From Bugula neritina (taxonomy: Eukaryota; Bryozoa; Gymnolaemata; Cheilostomatida; Bugulidae): DNA of 64,000 nt. The notes below the pieces were generated by a model. That model did not search any database. It worked only from the letters and a program-made list of their open reading frames with translations, and was not told the DNA's origin. Both the position numbers and the translations under genes were made by a program. The stretch lies in NCBI GenBank assembly GCA_964035545.1, contig OZ037765.1:8336698-8400697 (forward strand). Direction: 5' to 3'. Positions 43,801 to 57,200 of the stretch are shown here, piece after piece; position 1 is the first letter of the stretch, and the number at the start of each line of letters is the position of its first letter.

Positions 43801-46800
43801 AGGGCATTGGTGCTTCATGATTGCTTTATGTAAATATTTTTGTACACCTTTCGCCTTCATACCCTGTATGATCTATATTTGTTTCGTAGTGTACACTACA
43901 CTATGTTGGCTAAAACAGGCAGTGTCAAGCATTTTGATAAAATCAAAATTATTAGCCGCCAGAAAATCTAAAACTTTTGAAACGGTGCAGTTGGCAAAAA
44001 TTAAAAAATCAAATTTAATATAGCATAATGCCACAAGAGGGGGTAGCATAAGCACTAAATAAAATACAGCAATAATATTACCGAACCCATTTATGAACTG
44101 CAGCAAATGATAAATTAATTACTTTCCACAGCAAAATTTAAAAAACTTACCAACACAGTACCTAGATTACCAGAAATACAGATTTGCTTTGAAATATTAT
44201 TTTTAAACACAAAATTTATCAGCAGTTATTAGGATACTGAAAGGTAATAATGTGACAGCTAAAAAATGGATAAAAAATGAAAATGTGTACAAAATGCACT
44301 ACAAACCACAAAAATGTTATTGGAGGCTTACAGCTGGCCACAAAAAATGACAAAAAGTTTTCTCATTTGCATCAAAAAATCATGCAGTGCTTACTTTTTT
44401 TCAATTCAAGCAGAACAGGTAAGAGGAGCCATAAAATTACTTCAAATTTAAATTCTAGTATCTGCAACCAACCTCTGAGGTTAGACATATTTTTTATTAG
44501 AACTGCGTGGAAGTTAAATGGTTAGAACGTACTGAGCCCCAACCAAAATTCATTGCTAGCAGCCCTTAACTATAAAAAGTTACAGCAAACTTGGTTAGCT
44601 AATTTACACCTCAGAAAGGCAATTCTGCTACATTATATCTAGAACACTGAAGACTGAGACCTCACTTACAATAATATTGTCAGGCAAGGGTTACTTTTAT
44701 AATAGCTTTAAGCTTTCTTCATTTAAATTCCTTTAAAGATGCATTAAGTTCACGTTAGTAGCAAGAGGCTTTTAGCAAATGAACCATGGCACTAAATACC
44801 TTTGATTAAATTCAACTTGAGGAAAAGGTGATATTGGCTCATCAAATTACCGTAAGAGAAACAATGTTGCATTTACACACACCACTGCTTACAATATGAA
44901 TGCACCATTACCTCTATTTTATTTAATTGTAAAATTAATAAATATTTTGATCAAAGTAATTTAGTACCTCACGTTAGACTCTATCAGTATACATAGTTAT
45001 TTTATTATTCACAGGTTATAGACAAACGTAGATAAAATAAAATGGTAATTTTTTATATCGAAAGCTTACTATTTGTATTTCATTATATTCAAACATGCTG
45101 CTTTTCACTACCATTATTGCACTAACACCATATTACTATATTGTTTTTTTACACCCCAAACTACTTGTGTTGTTTATAGCATTCACTAACTTGTGAGAAT
45201 AATTTTCAACATGCTGCTGAAAAATTATAAAGTATAGTTTTTTTAAAAGCTATAGCTATAAGGGACACAAAACACAATTCAAGTTAGCAGGTAGCTGTAA
45301 TTGAAATTTGCACTCAATTTATGCTCAAGAAAGGAGAATAATAAGTATACTTATTATGCGGAACACTAAAACTGTTCAATTATGCTTTTCTCACTTTTTA
45401 CTCATCATTTAAATGAGTAAGTGCATGTGATTTCAATAAAAAACTATTTTAGCTGCAATGCTGACATGCATAGAGCGATGGCAAAACGTTAACTCAAGCT
45501 TATTAAATAGATACATGATTCCCAGAGTTGACAATCAATTGTGTTAAAATTGATAAGGTTTTATCTTAGCTTTAAAAAAATTACAGCAACCCTCACTACA
45601 GTGGCACTGACTAAAGATTAATAAATCACAACCTCAATCCCTTGTTGATCACATTTACTAATGCTATGGAATTGAAATGTATTGTGATAACAAAATTCAC
45701 ACATCTCACCATTACTTATAAATATACCAATACTAATTAGTTTGATGCTTAGCCTCTTAATTATAGCTGCTTTTACCTCATTTGAGTCATATACATTGCC
45801 AGTAAGACTGTGAATACAAATCACCTTCCTATGATTTCTAATCTTGGTTGCGTAGCCAAGCCCATAATTATATTAATGGTTTATTGCTTTCATGATTATT
45901 ATCGTGTTGAAAATTTCACCATGACTATGATTATAGTAGTTTTAAATTGTCATGAAGATGGATCTTTATTTAGATTATTTATTAATTTCAACTCATTTAG
46001 CCACACTCATACTAATTTATTTTCATTAGCTGGTATTCATATTGTGACAATCAATATCATAGTTTAGGTTGAGTTTCTGTTATTCAGCTTTATATTTACA
46101 GTTAGTATTATATTTTATTACCATTGCTGTTGTCATTAACTCCACTTCGCCAGCATCCACACTTACTGTAACATTAACTTTGAGTGACTGTCTAAATTAT
46201 TGTACAAGTCATTCTGATGTTAACTGACACAGAGTATTACGTAGATTTAGATAGTAAGATACATTCTGACTGCCATTATAATTATTCATCTAGTTATTTA
46301 TATCCATTTTCAGTTTCAAGCTGACTTCTCACTTCGACTTTAACTAAGCTTGAAGTTGAGTCTTCGCTTGTCCAAATTAAAACAGTAACTTGCTAAAAAC
46401 TTTCCACCACTGACAAACTGCTGAGTTTTACTAATGCTAATACTAAAAGTAAGTGAGTAACAGTGGTAGTAATAGTAATATTAATAGTAATAATAATAAT
46501 TAACTATTTATTTTAAATCACGCCCCTTAAAGTTAGAGTTGGTAAATCCAAACCGATTAAGTTGAAGTTTTCAGAATTATTCAAAGATATTGAAATTCAC
46601 TTTGAAATTGAATCTGTAGTTCACCATCTGATCAACTTTATGATTATCAAGCAATTGTCATTCACACTGATTTTGAATTATGATTAATCTAATAGTAATA
46701 CTAATACTAATGGTAATTGAACTATCACTATCACTATGATAACATTCTGAACATGATATTGATATTTAACTTGAATTTTATAGTTATACTAATAGTAATA

Positions 46801-47209
46801 GTAATACTGATATATTTATTTTATTTATATCATAATTATAAAATACAATAATTAAATTTATTATTTAGTTTTAGTTCAACAATTATAAAATTAAATAAAT
46901 TAATAATACTTATAGCTATACTAATAGTAATACTAATACTAATAGTAATACTAATACTAATAACAATAGTTTAACTTCAAGTTTATAATATTATTATAAT
47001 TATTATTAAATTTAATAATTCAAGTTTTCACCCATTTTAAAATCTAGAACTATACAGATAGACAAAAATTTTACAAATTAAAGTATTAAAAAATACAGTA
47101 TTTACAAACTTTAATAAATAATTACCGGTGGAACTCGGGGTTTTATGTTGTTTAGGGCAATTCTTGGAAAAGTTCTCAATAGTTTCAATGCGTCCTTGGT
47201 AGTCGCCAT
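40859..47209 (-). CDS. MRPL15: Mitochondrial large ribosomal subunit protein uL15m (MRPL15)
   Basis: Five exons on the minus strand: 47209-47126, 42980-42835, 42349-42184, 41562-41417, 41186-40859 (870 nt, 289 aa; human 296). It is a structural protein of the mitochondrial 39S subunit. The first exon encodes MATTKDALKLLRTFPRIALN, a basic amphipathic presequence aligning with the human LRGLPRVSLANLKP region. The uL15 core follows: basic KRKTLKRQRGLGARGQGKHG (residues 30-49) and LGFEGGQTPFYLRIP (54-68). Then come PLSLLQLQRMIDLGRVD, EGADIFDAKVFLEVQWVDE and the mitochondria-specific C-terminus with RGYLAD, KYGYSIPEL and FYGLQPGWIVNLADREILKP. Intron 1 is 4.1 kb and largely repeat-filled. ACAGGAAGT (47239-47247), about 30 bases upstream of the ATG, resembles an ETS/GABP site, common at genes for mitochondrial proteins. 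Confidence 0.96.
45830..46985. repeat. Degenerate ACTAAT/AGTAAT-rich dispersed repeat, copy 3 (MRPL15 intron 1)
   Basis: The stretch shows the same mixture as at 1430-2965 and 9590-11130: AGTAATACTAATACTAATAG strings, CACTATCACTATGATAAC, GTAACTTGCTAAAA and TCAAGTTT phrases. It fills the exon-1-proximal part of MRPL15 intron 1. Confidence 0.55.
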
Positions 47210-47235
47210 GTTTGGTTAGACCACAATGCATTTTT

Positions 47236-47248
47236 ACACAGGAAGTAA
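47236..47248. promoter_or_regulatory. ETS-like motif upstream of MRPL15
   Basis: ACACAGGAAGTA on the plus strand lies about 30 bases upstream of the MRPL15 start on the minus strand. This is an inference from motif and position. Confidence 0.35.
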
Positions 47249-50200
47249 CACTAACTGTATCTGAATTTGGTGCATAACAACAAAGAGGTTTGTCCAGATA
47301 TCGGTGGGTGCAAGGTTCTGCGTGCAAGATGTAGACGCAATTAAGCACCCCAGAGCCTCACATGATACATAATATTTATTTATTATTATTATTACTTAAC
47401 TGGAATATACAGTTCATTTTTGTATTTATCTTCAGCAACTTGTGAGTAAAGAAGCACTTTAGTTGTCAATTCCACTTGACTGTGATAGTAATTAACAGCT
47501 CAAATTACAATTCTTTAATTTGTAGCATAACCTTTTATGTGGCCAAAAGGTACTGCAATCCTTTGACTTTTTTAAATTTGCCTTTCATTATCATGTTGCT
47601 GCACCTTAATATTGCGATTTCACCTAAAATAACATAATAGCACTTTTTACTCTAAAAAGCCCAAAAGGAAAAATATCTGAATAGGTAGGTATCTAAAAAA
47701 AATATTACAAAAAGAATTGAAAAAAGAAACCAGTTGAACATGCTCTTCAATTGTGATTGTGATTATTCCCACTAATCTCTAATATAATAAGTGATATATA
47801 TTGGTAATTCAAGTTCAAAACAATGTTTCATTTTTCAAACAGTTTTGACAAATATGTGAGAACAGCATCCATGTCATCATGAATTCAAAAACCTTCAAAC
47901 TTTCTAATTAAACCTGTATGATAACTTGGTAATAATTTATTGCTAGAGATAAACCAATTGTCTTGCAATGTAAATATACACTCCTGGGTAGGTATCAAAA
48001 AGAACCCTATAGCTCTTAGCTAACTTCACAGAATTATAAGATATTTCAACTTTATTTTTAGGTCCAAGAACTAAAACAAGCACTCTGTGCAACCATGTAA
48101 GAAATTTCAAAAAGTATGGTATAATAATATTTCTTTAAACTGAACATAGCTGTGAGCTAATTTAACACTGGTTCTAACAAATTTTCAAATTATTACAATG
48201 AACTTAAAAAGTTTAGGTAAAATATTCCAACAGCTTTTACAATTCAAATACATATTATTAAATGAAAGTAAAAAATTAATTACACATTAACAAACAAGTA
48301 CAAAAAGCAAAATTAAGGTTTCTGATATTGCCTAACCATTCAAACAAGTATTTCATTTATTTAACAACACAAACTGCATTCATGTAGCAAACCACTTTGC
48401 ATAGGAAAATACAAACACGTAGCCCTAAGCAATTTTCAGGCAAGTTATTAGACTTTAAACTAAGACTTGCAGCTATGCATAATTTTTTCCTGAAGCTACC
48501 ATTTAAAAATTGAAGACTATCTACAATTGAGAGATTGTGTAATGGATATAAAAGTACACTTATTGTAATGTTTTCAGTAATTCATCTAGACTGTCAAAAA
48601 CGTTTGCAAACGTACAGAGCATATCTTATCTAATTGAAAATTATACAAAAATTTCACTTAAAATAACTCAATAAAATTTATTTCAATAACAAAATAATGT
48701 TTTTTTTCAGCACATAAGCTAACGTAACTGACATTTAAGAAAGTTTTAAGAAACCAAATATTTTTTTCATAATAGATCTTCCATAATTTTAAAGCTACAA
48801 GTTCGCTAATCTACAATGTAAAAACAGTGTATCTAAAATGCACATAAATAGCCTCTTTTTGGAATACAAATTTTGCTCAAAGTTTTTGAACATCATTGAG
48901 ATTCGTACACATAGAGTCGACCTTCTTCTTGGAGACTTTAAATAGCCATGGGTTGCACATCGCAATACTTGAAAGCAATTCATATTGACAGCGAGTGCAT
49001 TCTAAATCAGTCTACTTTTTATGCCATTAATAGTCTACATCATGTATTCATACTCGCTTCAAATATGGCCTCTAAGCAATGTCGATCTCTCGTCTCCCCC
49101 TTTTTTGTGTAGACACACATATCTACATTATAAGAAAATGTTGAATTTAACAAAAGAATATGGCTATTAAATGCTACTTTTTAAATATCAAAGATAATTT
49201 TCGATATGAAATGGAGACATCTCAGTGCGCAAATAGACTTTGTGTGTTTAGATGTCAAGCATCCTTTTAGGTCTCTATAAGAAACAATTAGCTCACAGCT
49301 CAATGGCGGCTAGACACATAACCTGAGGAAGTACGCGCTTTTACGTCCATCATTCGAAACATTATTTTCTAAAGTAGGTATGCATATATTACTATATTAA
49401 TAGATGTATATGTCTTGCAAATTTGTTTACATATGTACATTAGTAAAATAAAGTATAATAAACTCTCGTAGATAATTATTTTACGCAGAAAAATAATATT
49501 CATATTTCATTATGCTAATAACATGTTTGATGACAAGTTTTGCCTTGAAGCTAAAAATTTTAGCATTTTATAACAAAATTGCTCAATATAATTGTTGGCC
49601 TCAATTTAATAAAATTTCTATCTTTCTATCTTGGCAGACAAAAGGCATAGAAGGTTTAAAATAAATCGATAATATATGGCGTCATTTTCTCTGTCTAAAC
49701 GCTTCATAAAACAATATGTTTAATTTAGCTGTTTGATATATTTATAGAAATAGTATGCCCAAGTACACTAGACAATGTTATTCTATTATTAGTCTTTTTA
49801 AAATAAAAAATTATTAATACAGAGAGCGGTTACTGCAGTTTTATATGCTTTGCAGCTAATCCTAAGTTATTGTATGCTGATTGCCTAACCCTAATAACAA
49901 TTTCGGGTATAGTTATGCAAGAAATTATTGTAAGCATTTTTTTAAAAAATGGTGCTGTTAGTTTGATAGTACAGGTTTTTATTGTATTGGCAAGGTATCA
50001 TCTATTGAACTTTTTCAACTACATCATTAGCAAATTGAATGAAGTTAGCATAATGATCTTTTCAAACATTTGTTAACACATTGTAATTTTAACAATGAAG
50101 TAAATACTCCTATTCAATGCTGTATTACCTTTTTATCCTTTTTTAGATCTGCATGAAAATAAATATGGCTGCCATTACTAAAAACTAGGCATGCTCTTTC

Positions 50201-51004
50201 AACTACTTATATAGTTCATAATCGTGTTAAAATCTTGAAATAAATGTGGTGACTTTTGTCAACTGCGCTAAGTGATAATTGCCATAGAACTTTATAAAGT
50301 CATTTTCAATTTAGTTTTTGTTGCCAGAGGCCAATATTTCTATCTTATGCCTTCTGCGCCTCATGTCAATCAATAATTCTACTTTTTCGCGTCTAGTCTA
50401 CATCGCTGTGATTTGGCGATTAAAAAAGATAATATATAAGACAAAACAGGTACACATATACAAAACCATAAAGCTATTTGTTACTATTTTAATTTCAGCA
50501 ATTATGGTTTGTAAATACAACTTTAATTGGTCCAACTGCCATTAACCTATTGTTTCTCAAATAAATTCGATGCTCAAGCTCTTTGTTTAATTAGTCTAAT
50601 TTGGACCATTATGACTGATCCCGCCTCTTCTCTTCACAGTTCAAGGCAACTCCAAAGTCGCCTATATTTTAGATGCTTCATATTCATTGGTTACTTCACT
50701 TAGATATTATATGCATATTCGTACTTAGTAAAACATGACTTTAAGATCTTATTTCTTTGTGCCAAATGTACAGCCCCGGGATATATGTGTACATTTGTCT
50801 ACAACGTAGTCATTTAGCCTGATAGCTCAATTTGTTCCATTTAAGTTAATGATTGTCGGCTCGGAACGCATATTGACTTAGATTGCTGTGGGGCAGGTAG
50901 GTGGTTCTCTTCACTCAACACCTACTAGCACTTATCTCGTCTTAGTATACGCATATTGTGAACGAATCGTAGTATCATTTTCAGAATCGTTTTTATAACA
51001 TTAA
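47249..51004. other. Intergenic region between divergent MRPL15 and TFAP2
   Basis: About 3.8 kb of AT-rich sequence. Open frames here (48795-48983, 49870-50076, 50318-50545) are short, biased to Ile/Phe/Asn/Lys and show no domain. One less AT-rich patch at 49300-49345 carries promoter-like motifs and is discussed in the findings. Confidence 0.6.
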
Positions 51005-51013
51005 TATAAATAG
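51005..51013 (+). promoter_or_regulatory. TATA box of the distal TFAP2 promoter
   Basis: TATAAATAG is a strong TATA match about 150 bases upstream of the candidate start codon at 51165. The sequence between is less AT-rich than its surroundings (for example GCGGCGCAGCAGTGCAG), like a 5' UTR. Confidence 0.5.
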
Positions 51014-51164
51014 CTGGCAGCCATTTTGTCTTATAGCCACATATACTGCTTCGTCACAATGCGATTCCTTCATTAGTACCGTCCACAGCGGCGCAGCAGT
51101 GCAGTAAGCTAAACTTCTAGTAATAGTAAATTGTCAGCGGTAGTGTTGAGTTGAACCTAAACAA

Positions 51165-51206
51165 ATGTCTTTACATCAGCAGTTAAACACAAGTACATCT
51201 AAACAT
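51165..51206 (+). CDS. TFAP2: Candidate alternative first coding exon of TFAP2
   Basis: ATG at 51165 opens 14 codons (MSLHQQLNTSTSKH) followed directly by a strong donor GTAAGT. The exon ends in phase 0, as needed to join TFAP2 exon 2 at 59626. Vertebrate TFAP2 genes also use several short alternative first exons that splice to the same second exon. A TATA box precedes it. No other plus-strand gene lies between, so TFAP2 is the natural partner, but the join is inferred. Confidence 0.5.
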
Positions 51207-54200
51207 GTAAGTAGATTAATATGCTACAACATATTACATACAGTTGGCAGTAGATTTATCAATTTTTTAAAAAGGTTGTGACCAGACTTCTTTTAAAATC
51301 TATTTGTTTTTAAAATTTATTCTTTATACAAGTTTTTTAAATCAGTTTGCTTAAATTTTCTAGAATTAAATTTGTTAACCATATGCAGTGTTTAAAAGTC
51401 TTTTAAGTATTATAGTCTGTTAAAATATATTTAGCAAAGAAAATTGTTTTAACTAAATATGTTTTGTGAAAATTTATTAATTATGCATAAATTTATAGAC
51501 ATGTTCTTTTACAATTTACATAAAATTTATTATGGTAAAACCCTTTAGAATATTTTGTAACAGCTGAAATTCAGTTGTATAATTTTACAATAGCTAAAAT
51601 TTTGTTGTATATTATATATAAATACCATATTTATAATGATAGTGCAGCATACAATATAATATGTTGAAAATATTTCATATATCATCTATTGCCAAATATC
51701 ATAGAGGATATATAGAAATACACATTAATTTTGGCTAACAATGCATTAGGCACTTAGAGTTGAAGTACTAGTTATACAGTAAGTGAAAAGGCTCATTATA
51801 GGCTACATCAAGATATTAGTAGCCATTCACTTCTTAAGTATATTATAACATAAAAAGACAAGGGTTTGCACATGTATACTCCACTCAGCTATAACTGCAT
51901 TACATCTTGTCACACATCTAAAAATCTAATAAAAATGTCCACTTGAAGTTGTGGCTACTACTACATATTTTTGACACCAACATTGTGCAGTAGAGATACA
52001 AAAAATCTATTATAGTTTTCTCATGCCCCCAGGCCCTATCTACCTCATTAACCAATCAGAGAGAGGGTATTAGACACAAGGCCCATGAAAGATGTGTTGA
52101 CAAAGCTGTAGATGTTGACTCTCTCTTATGCATGCAACTCAAATGGTTAATTTACTTCAAACCATTGCAATATGTGTATGTGATTACTTGCACTTTAGAG
52201 TCATACTTGTACTTTTATATCACTCATCCATTCTAGCAGAAAAACTCCTAACTGGAAAATCTCAAAAGGATATATTGGCATATAGAGTCCGCAGGCACCC
52301 TCTGGCACCTGCTCATCCTGTCGGCTTGTGGCTCAGATATGTCTTTTCTGCTTGACCACACAAACTCATGGCAGGTTTGTTTTACTATTTACCATATCAT
52401 ATTATAATTTATTATAATAATATATAGCTTTGTAATAAATAGGTGCATTAAAAAGTTATGATAAAATGACCTCAACTATAAAGGTGTAGGTAATGTAAAC
52501 TTTTTAATAACATTGTAGTAAATTCTATTGCGCATATATGAATTAAATTTACTCACACATTGGCAGAAGTAGTTATTAGTGCTATGCTGTGAGAAAGAAA
52601 TAGATGCTCCTAGTTTTCTCAACTTTAAAGTGACATGTTTTGAAGAAGCTATTAGATTTAATTTTGACACTGAACTTTGTGCTTAGAGGGAACTAAAAAT
52701 ACCTTCACTGTAGCAACTGTTGTTTCCATCAAACCAAACCTAATTTGTTAAATCTGTGAGATTGCTCTATTTCTGCCCATATTTAATCAACAATTAGAAA
52801 ATTAAAACTATTTAGTTACAAATAACGTGAAGATTGACAAAAAAACACTAAATTATATTTTCTGGTTTAGGATTTCATATTGTGTACGCTCATTTAAGAT
52901 ATCTCAATACCAAAATTAATTAGAGCACCAAGCAGATAAAGAACACACCAGATAGAGTATGTTCTTCATGAATTGTTTACTTTTGTCAGCACTTACCACA
53001 CATTGTTATGTAACAGTTGATTTGAGTCCAACTCGTCGCATTTTCTTTAGAGTAAAATATGTATACACATTTCATTGAGTGTTACGAGTAGCCTGAAGGT
53101 AAATGAAATCCTAGTCTCATGTAAACCATAAAAAATTCATTGTTTGAATTGTTTTAACGTTTTCATCATTATTCAAATTACTATCAGATATGCTGCATGC
53201 GCTGTATCACCAATATCCGGTTAGTAGTGTAGATCTTTATATTTACTAGTCACTAGTCACTTTACTTAGTAATTTAAAAATCTCCCTTTGGCTATGTTGA
53301 TGCGTTAGCTGATGGACTAAGCATGTGCTATTAGTATCAAGGAATTATCTTTGCAGCAGATTATCACTATCACAGAAGTGAAAGTATGAAAATCCTTTCA
53401 ATTTGCAAACAATTATGAATGGAATAAACGGATTAGAGTGAGTAACTACTTAATGCATGCACTTTGTGTAAATAAAGAAACAGTTGTATCTCACCTTACA
53501 TTAAAGACGACTCAATTAAATTTCACTGTTTAATAGCCTCTAGGTAAGTTCATGTGTTGTCAACATACGATTCTAAATGTATATAACACAATAAACATTT
53601 CTTCAGACAATATTAACACTTGCAAATTGATAGACATAAAAGAAACAGTAGTAAGCGGTAACTTATTGTTGCTACTAATGATTTTAAGCCCTGATTCAGT
53701 GAGCATATGCTTCTAGTTGAATTAGTAATAAAAGCATACTGCAAAAATGCATATATTTAGCCCTAGTTTAACTCCTCCATTCAGAAATTCACCTTTCAAA
53801 CTTCAATCGAGAAAAAGCATTAAATGTTTCAAGTTTTATGTTATAGGAATCCCATATCCTACAGCTTATGCTAATGACAACCTAAATTTGCAATAATCAC
53901 ATTAATTTATTTCACAAAATCTTAGCGATAATAGCATTTTACTTGTGTGGCAGAAAATGACCATACGCGACCACTTGGAATGTATAATTAACAAAGAATT
54001 GGGGGCTTGAAACTCTCGATATTGTTTAAAGAACTGGAGTATTGTTTTCCAAGTGGATGTACAAGTGGGGAAAAATGTTCTACTCTTTGTGAAGACATAC
54101 ATGAGAAAAGTTTTCAATGTTTTTCATTGTAACGGGTATAATTTGCCACAAAATAATGTTGCTAGAATAATTTGATGTGTTTACTACATCATATTAAGTG

Positions 54201-57200
54201 AAGAGTAAAACCGATTAATTTTGTAACTCAAAACCATAATTGCCATTTGGGCTAGAAATCTTATTGTTCAACTCAGCATGATAGGGAGACATTGGCAGAC
54301 ATGCGTCTTTTGCAGTGGAGTAAAAAAAATAATTTATCAACAGTGAAAGTGCGCGAAACTCATTTATCTATGGTCATTCCCTGCAGGGCTAATATAGCAG
54401 TTAAATTGTAGCAATTACCAATTTTAATGTTCATAACTTGAAGAAACAAAAGTGGCGATACATGGTCTGATTTTAACCAATCAATAATACTGTAACAAAA
54501 ATACTACATCCGACTGAAAGTTTTCTTTGCAAAAAGCATAGACTGTGTAAATGTAATGAAAATAGTATTGTGCGCTTTGCATATCAAATTTTTGTGCTGA
54601 CATAGGAACATGCCTTGTTATTCAACACATAAAATCAGTTGGCAATAATGAAGTTTGATCCTTTCAGACAGAAATAATTAATAGCAGTTGTAACAGTAAG
54701 TTTAGCTTATGGCTACCATCTTGTTTTAGTTGTATAATGTATATTTTACTGAAAGCTAGCATCATCTACCTACAGAGTAGAAGATGTAGCTACAGTCAGA
54801 CTGGTGTATATAACCAACCGCCTCCGCTACGATTCATTTAGATTAGTCTCAATCTTCTAGGTGATATGACAGCAGCTTCGTACACAGAAAGTCAATAGCC
54901 TCAGGCCAGTTTCGTTGAAAATTATTATCATGATGATTAAGTTACTAAAAGAAATCAATCGCTGTAGTAGCCATTAATTGAAAAAAATCTCGTCTTCTCA
55001 GTTTCTTATGAAAAATTACGCAAAAATTGATGATGAAACTTTGAAGTTGCAGGCATCTGTGTCTTTGTTTATAATTAATAGATAGTGAGTGTAGTTAGCA
55101 AATAAGTGGCTGCATAGACGCTTTATAACAGATATGGACACTTTTCAAGTTTTCACTCTTTTTTTATTTCATTATCTGCACCTTGTGACATAAGGGAGTT
55201 GCCATAAATCTAATTATCATGGTGATACTATTTACAAAGAGGAAATATATTATATTATCTGGCAAATGATATATGCACACAAGCCTAATATTATAATACT
55301 CATGCATCTTCTTCAAGTAATGTCACATCTGACAGTGTAAACAATAATTACAAATTTGAAAACCTTTCAACAGCACCCATATGCTTATTGTCAACATACT
55401 TATAACTTATAAGTGCTTCCACAAAGTTGGACTTGGTAATAATATTTTCTAACATTTTCTAACTTTACATAATATTGGTAAAATATATTTCATATTCAAA
55501 ATATATCTAGTTGAAATTTCTAAAGAAATTTAAGCAAAACTATTTATAACAAACTTTTCTATTGTTCTATATAAGGATCTAAAGCTAAAAGTTTAGATAA
55601 TAAAATGAATAAGTTTTAATTCATTAAAAGTAGCTGGTTTCTGTATTGGTAAATCTAACAATAAGAATACTTTTTGTTATAGGTAATATGTTTTTTTATT
55701 AAAATTGTTTAAAGATGAAGATAATATGCACAAAAGTTACATATTAGCAATACTTTATTTCCATATTGCATTTTTACAAAAATATTTCCTCCATGCATGT
55801 GGCTAATCAGCTAATTGACTACATTATATGCTGACTATATGCTAGTATTTTATATTAAATAACACATCAGGTTATGACGTGCACTGTCATTTGCTAGCTT
55901 ATTTATTTGAATTCATGAAAATTTAAAATTGTATTTTAATAATTTTCTTAGATATAAATTTGCATTGATTGCAAAAATATTTACATTTACTATGTTTTCA
56001 TGAAAAATGAACCAGCCCTTAAAGATATGCTGACACCAGTCATCATGTTACAAATATTATTGTAAATTAATAGACTAAATATTATTTATTTGATCTATAG
56101 AGATATATGTAATTATAGGAGTATGATTTATTTACAACTTGTTTTGAGAAGAGCATTAATATTCAAATTAATTATGAAAAACAATTTCCACTTGTGAATC
56201 AACCACGTTAATGTATCAACTATTTTCATATGCAATGACGTTCCCTATGTAGTTACATACTTGCAAATATGTATTCAAAAATATTATTCCAAATATAGTT
56301 TAAATTTATTAAATATACAAGTGTAATCTCTTACTTTTTGAAAAATGAAATTTATGTAGGATTTATTTAAAAATCTAATTTGAAACCAAATAAACATATT
56401 AAATTTTAACTTGATCTTTTTAACAGTGTATTTTAATGCTGTAGCAATGTGCACATGTTTGAGGTAATCATTATTTGTATTCGCAAAAATATAAATGAAC
56501 TATTTCGATGACTTGTTTGATTGTATTTCACAGCATTGCTTAAAAATTGAAAGAAACTTTTTGCTTATTGTTAAATTTTGTTCTGTTTAGAATGCAGAGT
56601 AAGTCATGCTGTAGACGTTGTAAAGTGTGTGATATTAGATACACTTTGCTTGTAATTAGCAGTTGTGATATATGTAGGTGATAAGCTCAACATTTGCTTA
56701 GCTTATACTTTAATAGAAATTACAAAATATTTTATTATAGAATTAATATTTTACGCAACACAATTTTGTCATATGCTTTCCATTTTATGAACTAGAGCCG
56801 TGATTTCTACATAACAATTGCTATTTGTCCAACGCAATAAAATAAAGTTTAAAGATCTCAGTGAAATGGACATCATCTTATCTCATCAATCCAACATACA
56901 TGTTTATATGTGTCAGTAGCTGGCAGAGTAATTGTTATGATCCAAATTTCCCATTAATAGGTTTCTGTCGTATAAATCATTCATATCTATCTTCTAATTA
57001 CTTACTTTTTGTATACATAAACAGATTGAATTTAAAAGTTTGCATTTTTAGAAATTATATAACGAAATTTTAAATCAAAAATCTTGATAAAATCTTGTTC
57101 ATATTTTTTATTAATACTTGTAACAGTATTATGTAAATTTGTTTAATATAAGAACTACCATAGCACTAACTGCTTAAATTCAAATATTTCTTCAATTTCA

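Noticed and set aside
43575-45824. Several 60-85 aa open frames in MRPL15 intron 1
   Set aside because: Low-complexity Ile/Lys/Asn/Phe composition, no splice context and no domain.
49302-49325. ATGGCGGC as start of a new gene
   Set aside because: The frame closes after seven codons and there is no nearby donor; kept only as a promoter-like motif.
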